Shown here: positions 1 to 6,082 of the stretch, one piece after another
Layout of the letters: every line of letters begins with the position of its first letter
Numbering within the stretch: position 1 is the stretch's first letter
Source: an uncultured bacterium
Lineage (GTDB): Bacteria; Bdellovibrionota_C; UBA2361; SZUA-149; CALKYB01
Assembly (NCBI GenBank): GCA_938022485.1
Contig: CALIEE010000296.1
Location: 1-6,709 of the forward strand
Direction of reading: 5' to 3'
Length of the DNA: 6,709 nucleotides
Translations under genes and position numbers: made by a program
The notes under the pieces: generated by a model
Seen by the model: only the letters and a program-made list of their open reading frames with translations
Told to the model about the DNA's origin: nothing
The model's database searches: none

Positions 1-166
1 GAGGTAAAGGCTTTTTCGAGGAAGAGCTGCCTTTGCTTAGCATTTTTAGCATGCCCTTCAGACTGGCATCATCAAGGCTTGAAACGGCACTAATAAGCTG
101 CCCTAGGTCCATTTCCCCCCCTAGTGCTTCAAGTTTTTCGAGGTCAGATTTTGAAAGGTTGCTCAT
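1..166 (-). CDS. Hypothetical protein, N-terminal part (runs off the window's left edge)
   Basis: The ATG at 164-166 opens a frame without stops for 55 codons, to the edge of the window. A GGAG ribosome binding site lies a few bases upstream, in TACAGGAGAACC. The peptide begins MSNLSKSDLEKLEALGGEMD and continues with short amphipathic, leucine- and lysine-rich helical stretches. A serine run (residues 47-50) followed by KKP sits near the visible end. There is no signal peptide or membrane segment in the visible part, so it is probably cytoplasmic. I do not recognise the family. It lies downstream of rfbC in the same direction, 114 bases away, so it may be read partly from the rfb operon or from its own weak promoter. 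A run of seven G (C on the plus strand, 115-121) covers codons 16-18. Coding status is fairly sure; function is unknown. Confidence 0.7.
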   Translation of the reverse strand, partial: MSNLSKSDLEKLEALGGEMDLGQLISAVSSLDDASLKGMLKMLSKGSSSSKKPLP

Positions 167-196
167 TGGTTCTCCTGTAATTCTTGCCGATAAGCT

Positions 197-225
197 TTTT
201 TAAAGCTCGCTTTAGAACTTGGCAA
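197..225 (-). promoter_or_regulatory. Candidate sigma-70-type promoter for the partial gene at the left edge
   Basis: Read on the minus strand, TTGCCA (220-225; one mismatch to TTGACA) is followed after 17 bases by TAAAAA (197-202; two mismatches to TATAAT). Transcription would start near base 190, giving a leader of about 24 bases before the ATG. The -10 element overlaps a short inverted repeat, AGCTTT-TTT-AAAGCT at 193-207. The match is moderate and the region is A+T-rich, so chance is possible. Confidence 0.3.
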
Positions 226-280
226 TCAATAATAAATAAATCTTTGGTGCTGACCCGTGAACAGCAATTTTAGAAGGCCT

Positions 281-832
281 TTAAGGCAAGTCTTCAGGCT
301 TAATATCTTGAAGAAGTGGGGCTACTTCATCTTTCTCGGATAGGCTGGCTTCAGCAATAGGCCATTCGATACCAATGGAAGGATCTGACCAAAGCAGAGA
401 TCTTTCGTCCTTAGCAGAGTAGAGGTCAGAGCATTTGTAGCTAACATCAGCCCGTTCGCTTAGAACGCAAAAGCCGTGAGCAAAGCCCTCTGGAACATAT
501 AATTGCTTTTGATTCTCTGAAGAGAGAGTTGCTCCATACCATTGACCGAAAGTTTCAGAGTCTTTTCTGATGTCGACGGCGACGTCATAAATTTCTCCAT
601 GAACCACTGACACTAGCTTAGCCTGTGGTCTATTAACTTGATAATGCAGTCCTCGAAGTACGCTTCGCTCTGAGTGCGAAAAATTATCCTGCACAAAAGT
701 TTTGTTTATTCCACCTTCGGCGTACCGACCAGCATGGAAGGTTTCCATAAAGAAGCCTCTGGGGTCGCCGTATTTCTCAACTGTGCAGAGCACCACTCCT
801 TCAAGCGGAGTTTTTTCAAAACTTACGCCCAT
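281..832 (-). CDS. rfbC: dTDP-4-dehydrorhamnose 3,5-epimerase (RfbC/RmlC)
   Basis: This enzyme converts dTDP-4-keto-6-deoxy-D-glucose to dTDP-4-keto-L-rhamnose, the third step of dTDP-L-rhamnose synthesis, in the cytoplasm. The 183-residue product has the family's usual length and cupin fold signature. Visible family motifs are YGDPRGFFMETF (21-32), the substrate-binding QDNFSHS (48-54), RGLHYQ with the catalytic His63, VDIRK (86-90), the LYVPEGFAHGF strand (111-121), the SYKCSDLYS segment with the probable acid/base Tyr138, and LSEKD with Asp168, which should pair with His63. The ATG overlaps the last 10 bases of rfbA and has GGAG seven bases upstream, so translational coupling is likely. 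It is the last gene of the rfbBAC cluster; no rfbD follows. No strong terminator is seen after the stop. Family assignment is secure. Confidence 0.97.
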   Translation of the reverse strand: MGVSFEKTPLEGVVLCTVEKYGDPRGFFMETFHAGRYAEGGINKTFVQDNFSHSERSVLRGLHYQVNRPQAKLVSVVHGEIYDVAVDIRKDSETFGQWYGATLSSENQKQLYVPEGFAHGFCVLSERADVSYKCSDLYSAKDERSLLWSDPSIGIEWPIAEASLSEKDEVAPLLQDIKPEDLP

Positions 833-1716
833 CTCGATTCTCCAGGTGTGATCTCTTCAGCAATTTGAGCCAGGTATTCGCCGTACTCATTTTTCCTGAG
901 TTTTTCTGCTGTGCCCAGTAACTGATTTTTGTTGATCCAGCCCTGTCTGTAGGCAATCTCTTCAATACAACCGATTTTTACGCCTTGGCGTTGTTGAACG
1001 ACTTCAACAAAAACTCCCGCCTGGGAAAGAGACTCGTGAGTTCCGGTATCAAGCCAGGCAGAACCTCTGCCTAGTGGCTCTACTTTAAGCTGGCCTCTTT
1101 TCAGATATTCAGCATTGACGTCAGTAATTTCAAGCTCTCCGCGAGGGGATGGCTTTAGATTTTTTGCTATGTCTACTACTTGGTTGTCATAAAAATAAAG
1201 ACCAACAACTGCGTAGTTTGATTTTGGCTTTTCAGGTTTTTCTTCAATGCCAATAGCTTTACCATTGGAGTCAAACTCAACAACCCCGTAACGTTCTGGG
1301 TCTGAGACTTGATAGCCGAAAACGATACTTCCTTCTTCGAGCTTAGAGCAGCGGCTTAAGGTCTGATTGAAGCTAGTTGCGTGAAAGATATTATCACCTA
1401 AAACTAAGCTAACTGAGTCTCCGTCAATGAACTCCTCTCCAATGATGAAAGCTTCTGCTAGTCCATTAGGAGCCGCTTGAACGGCATACTCTATTTTCAT
1501 TCCCAGCTGACTACCGTCTCCCAGTAATCCTTCGAAGAGATGTTCGTGCTCTGGCGTAGTTATAATCAAAACCTCTTTAATATCAGCCATCATCAAAGTT
1601 GAAAGCGGATAGTAAATCATTGGCTTGTCATAAATCGGTAGTAACTGCTTACTGACGGTAGTAGTTATTGGGTGTAGTCGGGTGCCTGAGCCTCCAGCTA
1701 GAATGATACCTTTCAT
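823..1716 (-). CDS. rfbA: Glucose-1-phosphate thymidylyltransferase (RfbA/RmlA)
   Basis: This enzyme joins dTTP and glucose-1-phosphate to give dTDP-glucose and pyrophosphate, the first step of dTDP-6-deoxyhexose synthesis. The 297-residue length fits the family, with a slightly long C-terminal tail. Key motifs are the nucleotide-binding loop LAGGSGTRLHP (6-16) with KQLLPIYDKPM (23-33), LGDNIFH (107-112) whose Asp108 should bind the metal, EEKPEKPKSNYAVVGLYFYD (158-177), GELEITDVN (193-201), and WLDTGTHESL (221-230) with the second metal-binding residue Asp223. The ATG lies only three bases after the rfbB stop, with a modest GGAAG ribosome binding site inside the end of rfbB. The 3' end overlaps the rfbC start by 10 bases. 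The enzyme is normally feedback-inhibited by dTDP-L-rhamnose. RffH is a close paralogue; the neighbouring rfbC favours the rhamnose pathway name. Confidence 0.96.
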   Translation of the reverse strand: MKGIILAGGSGTRLHPITTTVSKQLLPIYDKPMIYYPLSTLMMADIKEVLIITTPEHEHLFEGLLGDGSQLGMKIEYAVQAAPNGLAEAFIIGEEFIDGDSVSLVLGDNIFHATSFNQTLSRCSKLEEGSIVFGYQVSDPERYGVVEFDSNGKAIGIEEKPEKPKSNYAVVGLYFYDNQVVDIAKNLKPSPRGELEITDVNAEYLKRGQLKVEPLGRGSAWLDTGTHESLSQAGVFVEVVQQRQGVKIGCIEEIAYRQGWINKNQLLGTAEKLRKNEYGEYLAQIAEEITPGESRWA

Positions 1717-1719
1717 TTT

Positions 1720-2772
1720 TTAGCTTCCGTACTGCTTGGTGATCCAAGTTTGATATTCTCCACTCTTAATGGAGTCTACCCAAGCCATGTTTTCTAAATA
1801 CCAATCTATAGTTTGGTCAAGACCTGTTTCAAAGGATTCAGCAGGGGTCCAGCCTAGGTCTTTTTCGATTTTACTGCAGTCGATGGCATAACGCCTGTCA
1901 TGTCCCGGGCGATCCTTTACAAATTCAATTAAATCTTTTCTGGGGCCAGATGGAAGTTGTCCCAGTTTTTCATCTAATTTTGAGCAAATGGTTTCTACCA
2001 CTGAGAGGTTGGTTTTTTCGTTTCGACCACCAACATTATAGGTCTCTCCATCCTCGCCATTTGCGATAATTTGCCAAATAGCTGAGCAGTGATCTTCGAC
2101 GTAAAGCCAGTCCCTCACGTGTTTGCCGTCTCCGTAAACAGGCAAGGTCTCGCCATTGATAGCTTTAAGGATAACTAAAGGGATTAACTTTTCAGGAAAA
2201 TGAAAGGGCCCATAGTTATTGGAACAGTTAGAAATTGTCACTGGAAGACCATAGGTCTCGTGGTAAGCTCGAACCAAGTGATCAGAAGATGCTTTGGAAG
2301 CGCTGTAAGGACTGTTGGGGGAGTAAGAGGTTGTTTCCGTAAAGAAACCAGTCTCTCCCAAGCTGCCAAATACTTCGTCTGTGCTTACATGGTGAAATCG
2401 TTTCAATTTATCACCTAGGGCTCTGGCTTGTTCTAGCAGGTTATAAGTTCCAACTATGTTTGACTGAATGAATTCGCCAGGTGAGTTAATAGAACGGTCA
2501 ACATGAGACTCCGCAGCGAAATGGCAGATTGCGTCGATGTCATTCTGTTTGAAAACTTTGGCAATTCCTCTTTGGTCACAGAGATCCACCGCTTCAAGTT
2601 GGTAGTGGTCAGGGAAGTTGTGTTCTACATCCCCAAGGCTTTGGGGGTTGCCTGCATAGGTCAGCTTATCCAGGTTTACTATACGTCCAGAAAAGTCGCT
2701 TTGATTGAGAAGGTATCTAATAAAGTTTGAACCGATGAAGCCGCAGCCACCGGTTACTAATAAATTGTTCAT
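1720..2772 (-). CDS. rfbB: dTDP-glucose 4,6-dehydratase (RfbB/RmlB)
   Basis: This NAD-dependent extended short-chain dehydrogenase converts dTDP-glucose to dTDP-4-keto-6-deoxyglucose, the second step of dTDP-rhamnose and related deoxysugar pathways. The 350-residue product is of normal length. It shows the Rossmann motif VTGGCGFIGSNF (6-17), FAAESHVDRSI (85-95), the STDEVFG segment (130-136) with the Thr131-Asp132-Glu133 active-site trio, YSASK (156-160) with catalytic Tyr156 and Lys160, and NNYGPFHFPEKLIPL, which recognises the nucleotide sugar. It is the first gene of the operon. The start is supported by family alignment of the N-terminus. The nearest strong Shine-Dalgarno, AGAGGTGA at 2786-2793, is 13 bases from the ATG, which is unusually far. 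RffG is a paralogue that cannot be excluded by motifs alone, but the context supports RfbB. Confidence 0.97.
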   Translation of the reverse strand: MNNLLVTGGCGFIGSNFIRYLLNQSDFSGRIVNLDKLTYAGNPQSLGDVEHNFPDHYQLEAVDLCDQRGIAKVFKQNDIDAICHFAAESHVDRSINSPGEFIQSNIVGTYNLLEQARALGDKLKRFHHVSTDEVFGSLGETGFFTETTSYSPNSPYSASKASSDHLVRAYHETYGLPVTISNCSNNYGPFHFPEKLIPLVILKAINGETLPVYGDGKHVRDWLYVEDHCSAIWQIIANGEDGETYNVGGRNEKTNLSVVETICSKLDEKLGQLPSGPRKDLIEFVKDRPGHDRRYAIDCSKIEKDLGWTPAESFETGLDQTIDWYLENMAWVDSIKSGEYQTWITKQYGS

Positions 2773-2848
2773 AGTTCTTTTTTATTCACCTCTATTCAAT
2801 CCGAAGCACTTTGCAGCTATAAATTATCAGATATACCGCGCCTCGCTT

Positions 2849-2862
2849 AAAATACGTATTTT
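2849..2862. repeat. 14-bp perfect palindrome upstream of rfbB
   Basis: AAAATACGTATTTT reads the same on both strands. It lies about 80 bases before the rfbB start and overlaps a candidate -10 element. It could be a repressor or activator site for a dimeric protein. It has no loop and is A+T-rich, so a terminator role is unlikely and chance remains possible. Confidence 0.4.
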
Positions 2863-2958
2863 TATATATCCTACAATGGCGCAGTATAGAAGCCGAGCAT
2901 AGGCTAGGCCATCAGACAATATTCTCAATATTTCTGGACATATAGAAAGTCGAAATTC

Positions 2959-3003
2959 AAAAGAGGCTGGAACTAATCTAAGTGTCTAGCCCGGGCCTCT
3001 CTT
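2959..3003 (-). terminator. Weak terminator-like hairpin after the renalase-like gene
   Basis: On the minus strand, AAGAGAGGC (2995-3003) can pair over nine positions, with one G-U pair, with GCCTCTTTT (2959-2967). The 3' arm ends in a U run. The loop is about 27 bases, which is long for an intrinsic terminator, and the U run is part of the stem. It is placed correctly, 37 bases downstream of the stop of the leftward oxidoreductase gene. Confidence 0.3.
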
Positions 3004-3039
3004 CTTTCCCAAAAACTCTCCTCGCGATGATTGCCTAAT

Positions 3040-4026
3040 TTAGTTAAGTGTCAGTTTTGACTTAATTAGTGCTGCTGCCGCTAACCCAGAATTCCAAGCT
3101 GCCTCAGCCTGTATCCCCACATTTGAGAAGGCCTCTCCAGCTAAAACAATTGGATGCTCGGCATCCACTAAAATGGGCTTTTCAAAAGGCGTGTTTTTAA
3201 CAGTCGAGTATCTCCAGCGATGGGTTTGGATCTGGTAGTCTGCGGATCCTAGTAATTTTCTCACCTCTTGGGTAATTACTGCATCTCGCTCCTCTGGAGT
3301 AAGCTCGAAATGTTTGTCACTAAACTCTTCCGAGAAATGAAAAGTCAGAGCTGGATTGCCAGCTTTTCTTTGTTTTAGTTGGTTGTCGAACACCTTGCTG
3401 ATGTTTGCATTGGGCTCGAAAATAATTCCTCTTTCGTCTTCTAATCTGTAATCGAAGTTAGTTAAGACCATTGCAGCGAGACATTTCCTGTATACCACAC
3501 CTGCTAAGTCTTGTTCTATCTGCTTTGAGTCTATGTCAGGGCTATTGGCTAGAAGCTCCATAGTTTGAGGGGCTGGGCTGGTTAAAACCAGGGCTTTAGA
3601 CTGATAGGTATTGCCGGACTCTGAGTGCAGGATAAGGCCTTCCTTGCTAGTTGTTATCTTGATAATCCTTTGTTGAAGCTCGGTATTTAAATTCTTCGCC
3701 AAATGTTTTGGCAGTGCGCTAATGCCGGAGTTGGCACAGTAATACTGAACATCGTCTTTTTTGTAATAATCTAGAAGCACCCCTTCTTTGTGCCAGCCGA
3801 CTAGCTGTGATCTGAAAGGTTCTTCTTTAGCGAACAGAGCCACTGCTCCATGGTCCAATCGTTTGTCTTCAAATCTTCGGGTGCAAAGCCTGCCACCGGG
3901 GCCTCGGGCCTTATCAATTAGGAGCAATTCGTCGGCAATTTCAGGTAGCTGGGTCGCGATTGAGAGACCTGAAAGGCCGCAGCCTACGATATTTAATCTG
4001 TGGTTTAATTTACTTAGACTTCGCAT
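3040..4026 (-). CDS. FAD-dependent oxidoreductase, renalase-like (NAD/FAD-dependent, COG3380-type)
   Basis: The 328-residue product is a soluble flavoprotein of the amine-oxidase-like superfamily. Visible motifs are the dinucleotide-binding VGCGLSGLSIA (14-24) followed by LLIDKARGPGGRLCTRR (35-51), DHGA (58-61) next to the flavin, HRWRYS (269-274), and the C-terminal FAD-binding segment LAGEAFSNVGIQAEAAWNSG (295-314). This order matches the bacterial renalase-like family, some members of which oxidise abnormal dihydro-NAD(P) isomers back to NAD(P). That activity is inferred from the family. There is no signal peptide, so it should be cytoplasmic. The ATG has no recognisable Shine-Dalgarno (TAACAGCTAATT precedes it), and no better in-frame start is seen before the FAD motif. 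It stands alone, 267 bases from rfbB and divergent from the gene at 4181, with no evident pathway link to either. Confidence 0.88.
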   Translation of the reverse strand: MRSLSKLNHRLNIVGCGLSGLSIATQLPEIADELLLIDKARGPGGRLCTRRFEDKRLDHGAVALFAKEEPFRSQLVGWHKEGVLLDYYKKDDVQYYCANSGISALPKHLAKNLNTELQQRIIKITTSKEGLILHSESGNTYQSKALVLTSPAPQTMELLANSPDIDSKQIEQDLAGVVYRKCLAAMVLTNFDYRLEDERGIIFEPNANISKVFDNQLKQRKAGNPALTFHFSEEFSDKHFELTPEERDAVITQEVRKLLGSADYQIQTHRWRYSTVKNTPFEKPILVDAEHPIVLAGEAFSNVGIQAEAAWNSGLAAAALIKSKLTLN

Positions 4027-4070
4027 AATTAGCTGTTAAAGCACTTAGTTGATTGAAATTACTAACAAAA

Positions 4071-4080
4071 ACGAGCTCGT
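4071..4080. promoter_or_regulatory. 10-bp palindrome in the divergent intergenic region
   Basis: ACGAGCTCGT is a perfect palindrome inside the 154-base spacer (4027-4180) between the leftward oxidoreductase gene and the rightward small-membrane-protein gene. Promoters for both genes should lie in this spacer. I could not identify a convincing -35/-10 pair on either strand. The site could be an operator serving one or both genes; chance is also possible. Confidence 0.25.
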
Positions 4081-4142
4081 AGTAATGTCACGCCCTGGGC
4101 CCTACCGGCCATAACAATAGTAAGAGTTTCAATAGAAATCCA

Positions 4143-4162
4143 CACTGACAGCTTGGTCAGTG
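4143..4162 (+). promoter_or_regulatory. Leader hairpin before the 4181 gene
   Basis: CACTGAC (4143-4149) and GTCAGTG (4156-4162) are perfect inverted repeats around a six-base loop, AGCTTG. The hairpin ends seven bases before the AGAGG ribosome binding site (4170-4174), so in the mRNA it would sit immediately upstream of the initiation site. It lacks a following U run, so it is not a terminator. It could stabilise the 5' end, regulate translation, or be a DNA-binding site. Confidence 0.45.
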
Positions 4163-4180
4163 AGAATCTAGAGGTTTTAA

Positions 4181-4624
4181 ATGTTTTCAAAGTTGCAGGA
4201 GAAAATCCTGACCACTTCAATTAAAGTTTATTTCAACCCTGTCTTGTTACCTTGTCTAATGTTTACAATGGCAGCCCTGTTTACAGTTCTGGGTGTCAGC
4301 GCAGTGGCTGAGGCTCAGCCTATTCAATTCGAACGTGTACCAGATGACTGGTTTATGTTTGGTTACTGTCGAATTATCGCTTTAAGTGTCGGCTCTTTTG
4401 GAGCTTTGGTGATGGTTGTTGCTGGAATAGTTGCAATCATGAGTGCTGCTAGTGGAAACTATAGAACATCGATGGCTGTTCTAATGGTAGCAACAGGAGC
4501 CTTTATTTTAGAAAACTTGATAGACCTTTTCTTTAACTTAGATTTCGAGTGTGAGATTAGCACCGGTGGTGGAGGCGGCGGAGGCGGCAACAACAACTTG
4601 TTTATTCTTGATTTTGAAGGCTAA
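4181..4624 (+). CDS. Small membrane protein with signal peptide and glycine-rich tail; TrbC/VirB2-pilin-like layout
   Basis: The 147-residue product starts at an ATG with AGAGG six bases upstream. Residues 1-45 form a long signal sequence: a charged start, a hydrophobic core at about 21-42, and a likely cleavage site after AEA (43-45). Two hydrophobic segments follow at about 62-90 and 97-118, separated by a short polar loop, ASGNYRTS, with one Arg. The C-terminus is acidic, then a run of eight glycines (129-136), three Asn and a hydrophobic LFILDFEG end. A long signal peptide with two close membrane helices is the layout of TrbC/VirB2 conjugative pilins, but I see no decisive motif and no conjugation genes nearby. 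Cys63 and Cys124 flank the membrane pair. It forms a two-gene unit with the next gene, 15 bases away. The gene is convincing; the function is unassigned. Confidence 0.75.
   Translation: MFSKLQEKILTTSIKVYFNPVLLPCLMFTMAALFTVLGVSAVAEAQPIQFERVPDDWFMFGYCRIIALSVGSFGALVMVVAGIVAIMSAASGNYRTSMAVLMVATGAFILENLIDLFFNLDFECEISTGGGGGGGGNNNLFILDFEG
4571..4588 (+). repeat. Tandem 9-bp repeat coding for glycine
   Basis: GGAGGCGGC occurs twice in tandem (4571-4579 and 4580-4588), after two GGT codons. Together these encode the eight-glycine run. AACAACAAC follows immediately. Such in-frame units can expand or contract by slippage without shifting the frame. Confidence 0.75.
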
Positions 4625-4639
4625 TCGGTAAAGGATAAA

Positions 4640-4960
4640 ATGAAAAATATTTTAATATTTGCAGCGGTTCTTTTTGTTTTACCAATGGCCTACTTTTCAT
4701 TGAAGCCAGATTATAGTCTTGCTTCAGAGCGAGGGGAGATGAGCTTATTTGTTGGAGATGAGCGTAAAGGCCGTTTATCAAACCCTGATATTCCTTGGTG
4801 GCAGAGTTTTGTTTGTTTTGGCTACCAGAAGTCTACTTTGTGCCCAGATATTCCTCTACACCCAATAGAAGAGGCTAAGAAATCAGCTGGGATGGTTACC
4901 AGCAAGGGTAAAACACCTAAGAATAATGTTACTATGAGATTAGAGGATATTGTCCGCTAA
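4640..4960 (+). CDS. Small exported or membrane-anchored protein with a cysteine pair, unknown function
   Basis: The 106-residue product begins at an ATG preceded by AAGGA four bases upstream, and 15 bases after the previous stop, so the two genes are almost certainly co-transcribed. Residues 3-20 are hydrophobic after a single Lys and form a signal peptide or N-terminal anchor; no strong cleavage site or lipobox is seen. The remainder is polar and should face the periplasm. It holds a WWQSFVCFGYQKSTLCPD segment (53-70) with Cys59 and Cys68, which could form a disulfide, and a Lys-rich, Gly-poor C-terminus (80-106). The upstream protein has a similar aromatic FGYC segment near its Cys63, so the two may be partners or distantly alike; this is inference. 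No family is recognised. It could be an accessory or chaperone-like partner of the preceding protein. Confidence 0.7.
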   Translation: MKNILIFAAVLFVLPMAYFSLKPDYSLASERGEMSLFVGDERKGRLSNPDIPWWQSFVCFGYQKSTLCPDIPLHPIEEAKKSAGMVTSKGKTPKNNVTMRLEDIVR

Positions 4961-4983
4961 GTAATTAGTAACCGCTAACCCGT

Positions 4984-4999
4984 AGAAGACCCTTCTTTT
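4984..4999 (+). terminator. Weak intrinsic terminator candidate after the two-gene unit
   Basis: AGAAG (4984-4988), loop ACC and CTTCT (4992-4996) form a short 5-bp hairpin followed by TTT, then a T-rich stretch (AAGTTTTTAGG). It lies 24 bases after the plus-strand stop, in the 78-base gap between convergent genes. The stem is short and weak. The reverse strand has no U run at this hairpin, so it would serve only the rightward genes. Confidence 0.35.
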
Positions 5000-5038
5000 A
5001 AGTTTTTAGGTTAATTTTTGTAGTAGTTTTTAGAGTAT

Positions 5039-6082
5039 CTACTCAGCTTCTATTCCATTCAAAAGAACGGGCGCTGTAGCTTCGTCTTCAGGACTAATTT
5101 CGTATCTCCAAAGCATTTCCTCTTCACAGGCCTCAAGGCGTTCTGAGACGTATCTGCTTGAAGATAGTGCTTTTGCAATAGCGGTGTCCTGTTTGGCTTT
5201 CCAAGGTTCACTATGAGTAGTCAGGTAGTAAGCTCTCTCTACATAGAGGTTAGCTAGGTGTTCACGAAGGTATGGCTCACCAATTGCACCGCGCTGTAAA
5301 ATAGCAATGTGCATACCCAGCTCTTCAATTGCGTCTTCGGCATGCCCTGTCCAAAGTCTGCAAATTTCTCGGTATGCAGAGGCTAAGCTATGCGCTGAGC
5401 TGCCACTTGGGTGAATATAGTTTTCTGTCTCAAGAATTTCATCAAACTTGGCTCGGGTTTCCCAACGGTTGGCCCCAGATTTAAGCATTAACACAGCTTC
5501 TTCGAACTTAGTTAGATCACTTGAAGAGGAAGTGTCTTCACCATCTTCTGAGTTATTGCTACTTATAAATTCAAGAGCTTTTTCTGGCCCGTCTTGAGCC
5601 TCAATCAGCCGGGACGTAAGTAAGTTGACTAGCTGAGAGTTTTCTTTTTGAAGTTTTAGGCAGTCTATTGCCTCCTCAGCTGCTCTGAATTTTTCACCCG
5701 TAATTCGAATTTCGCTTAGTCTTCTGTAGTATAGAGCTTGAGGGCAAGCGATTGAGGAGCCTGAATCTGGAGCAATGCTTTTTAATAAATTTTCAGCTTG
5801 TTCAGTGTGACCTTCACGTTGAAGTTTAAAGGTTGCTTGATAAATGCGACTAGCTGTTCCGAAAAAGAAATAGTCTATAATTCCAGTAGATATCCAAGCT
5901 GCAAACCAGGCTGCTATTTCCCAGTTCTGTTCAGCTCCTCCGATGCCTTTGAAAATGATTGAAAGAAAATTGAATAGAAAAATACAAAAAGTTAGCTCTA
6001 GACCGAGCCTTACACCGTGGCCTTCAAGAGCCAGGTAACCGAAAAATTCTGAGATAGAGTTTTTGTTGTTCTTGTTTTCCAT
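5039..6082 (-). CDS. Membrane-anchored protein with a TPR-like helical domain, unknown function
   Basis: The 347-residue product has an Asn/Lys-rich cytoplasmic-type start, then two hydrophobic helices at about 27-45 and 56-75. About 270 mostly helical residues follow, rich in Ala, Glu and Leu with regularly placed Ala-Tyr-Arg and Leu-Glu pairs. Examples are ALYYRRLSEI near 116-125, KFRAAEEAIDCL (131-142), SLASAYREICRLW (232-244) and LANLYVERAYYL (276-287), which look like degenerate TPR or SEL1-type repeats. An acidic Ser-rich linker (about 175-189) splits the helical part. It probably acts as an inner-membrane scaffold or bookkeeping protein; the partner is unknown. The ATG at 6082 has GAGGA 14 bases upstream, which is far. 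An out-of-frame ATG at 6087-6089 is better spaced. The following in-frame context supports 6082 as the coding frame. Confidence 0.8.
   Translation of the reverse strand: MENKNNKNSISEFFGYLALEGHGVRLGLELTFCIFLFNFLSIIFKGIGGAEQNWEIAAWFAAWISTGIIDYFFFGTASRIYQATFKLQREGHTEQAENLLKSIAPDSGSSIACPQALYYRRLSEIRITGEKFRAAEEAIDCLKLQKENSQLVNLLTSRLIEAQDGPEKALEFISSNNSEDGEDTSSSSDLTKFEEAVLMLKSGANRWETRAKFDEILETENYIHPSGSSAHSLASAYREICRLWTGHAEDAIEELGMHIAILQRGAIGEPYLREHLANLYVERAYYLTTHSEPWKAKQDTAIAKALSSSRYVSERLEACEEEMLWRYEISPEDEATAPVLLNGIEAE

Larger units (their letters stand above)
2773..3039 (-). promoter_or_regulatory. Intergenic region upstream of rfbB with palindrome and weak promoter candidate
   Basis: No gene is supported here. 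Both flanking genes read leftwards, so the region must hold the end of the oxidoreductase transcript and probably the rfbBAC promoter. On the minus strand, TTGTAG (2871-2876) and TATTTT (2849-2854) are spaced by 16 bases, a weak sigma-70-like pair. TATACT, near 2882-2890, is an alternative -10 with no good -35. The 14-bp perfect palindrome AAAATACGTATTTT (2849-2862) covers the first -10 candidate, as an operator would. The ribosome binding site AGAGGTGA lies at 2786-2793. The promoter position is uncertain. Confidence 0.3.

Noticed and set aside
276..286. GCCTTTAAGGC inverted repeat at the rfbC stop, considered as a terminator
   Set aside because: It has a one-base loop, a 5-bp stem and no U run, so it cannot act as an intrinsic terminator.
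674..868. Plus-strand open frame antisense to rfbC and the rfbA end
   Set aside because: It lies wholly over well-supported rfb genes on the opposite strand and has no ribosome binding site or recognisable domain.
2770..2789. Mini-frame GTG-AAT-AAA-AAA-GAA-CTA-TGA overlapping the rfbB start (ATGA)
   Set aside because: Its GTG lies inside the Shine-Dalgarno sequence itself and has no ribosome binding site of its own, so a translated leader peptide is not supported.
2200..2902. Three plus-strand open frames antisense to rfbB and its upstream region
   Set aside because: They shadow the conserved dehydratase reading frame and show no protein family features.
3788..4039. Plus-strand open frame antisense to the N-terminus of the oxidoreductase
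   Set aside because: It overlaps the conserved FAD-binding region on the other strand, and its composition is that of a reverse-strand shadow.
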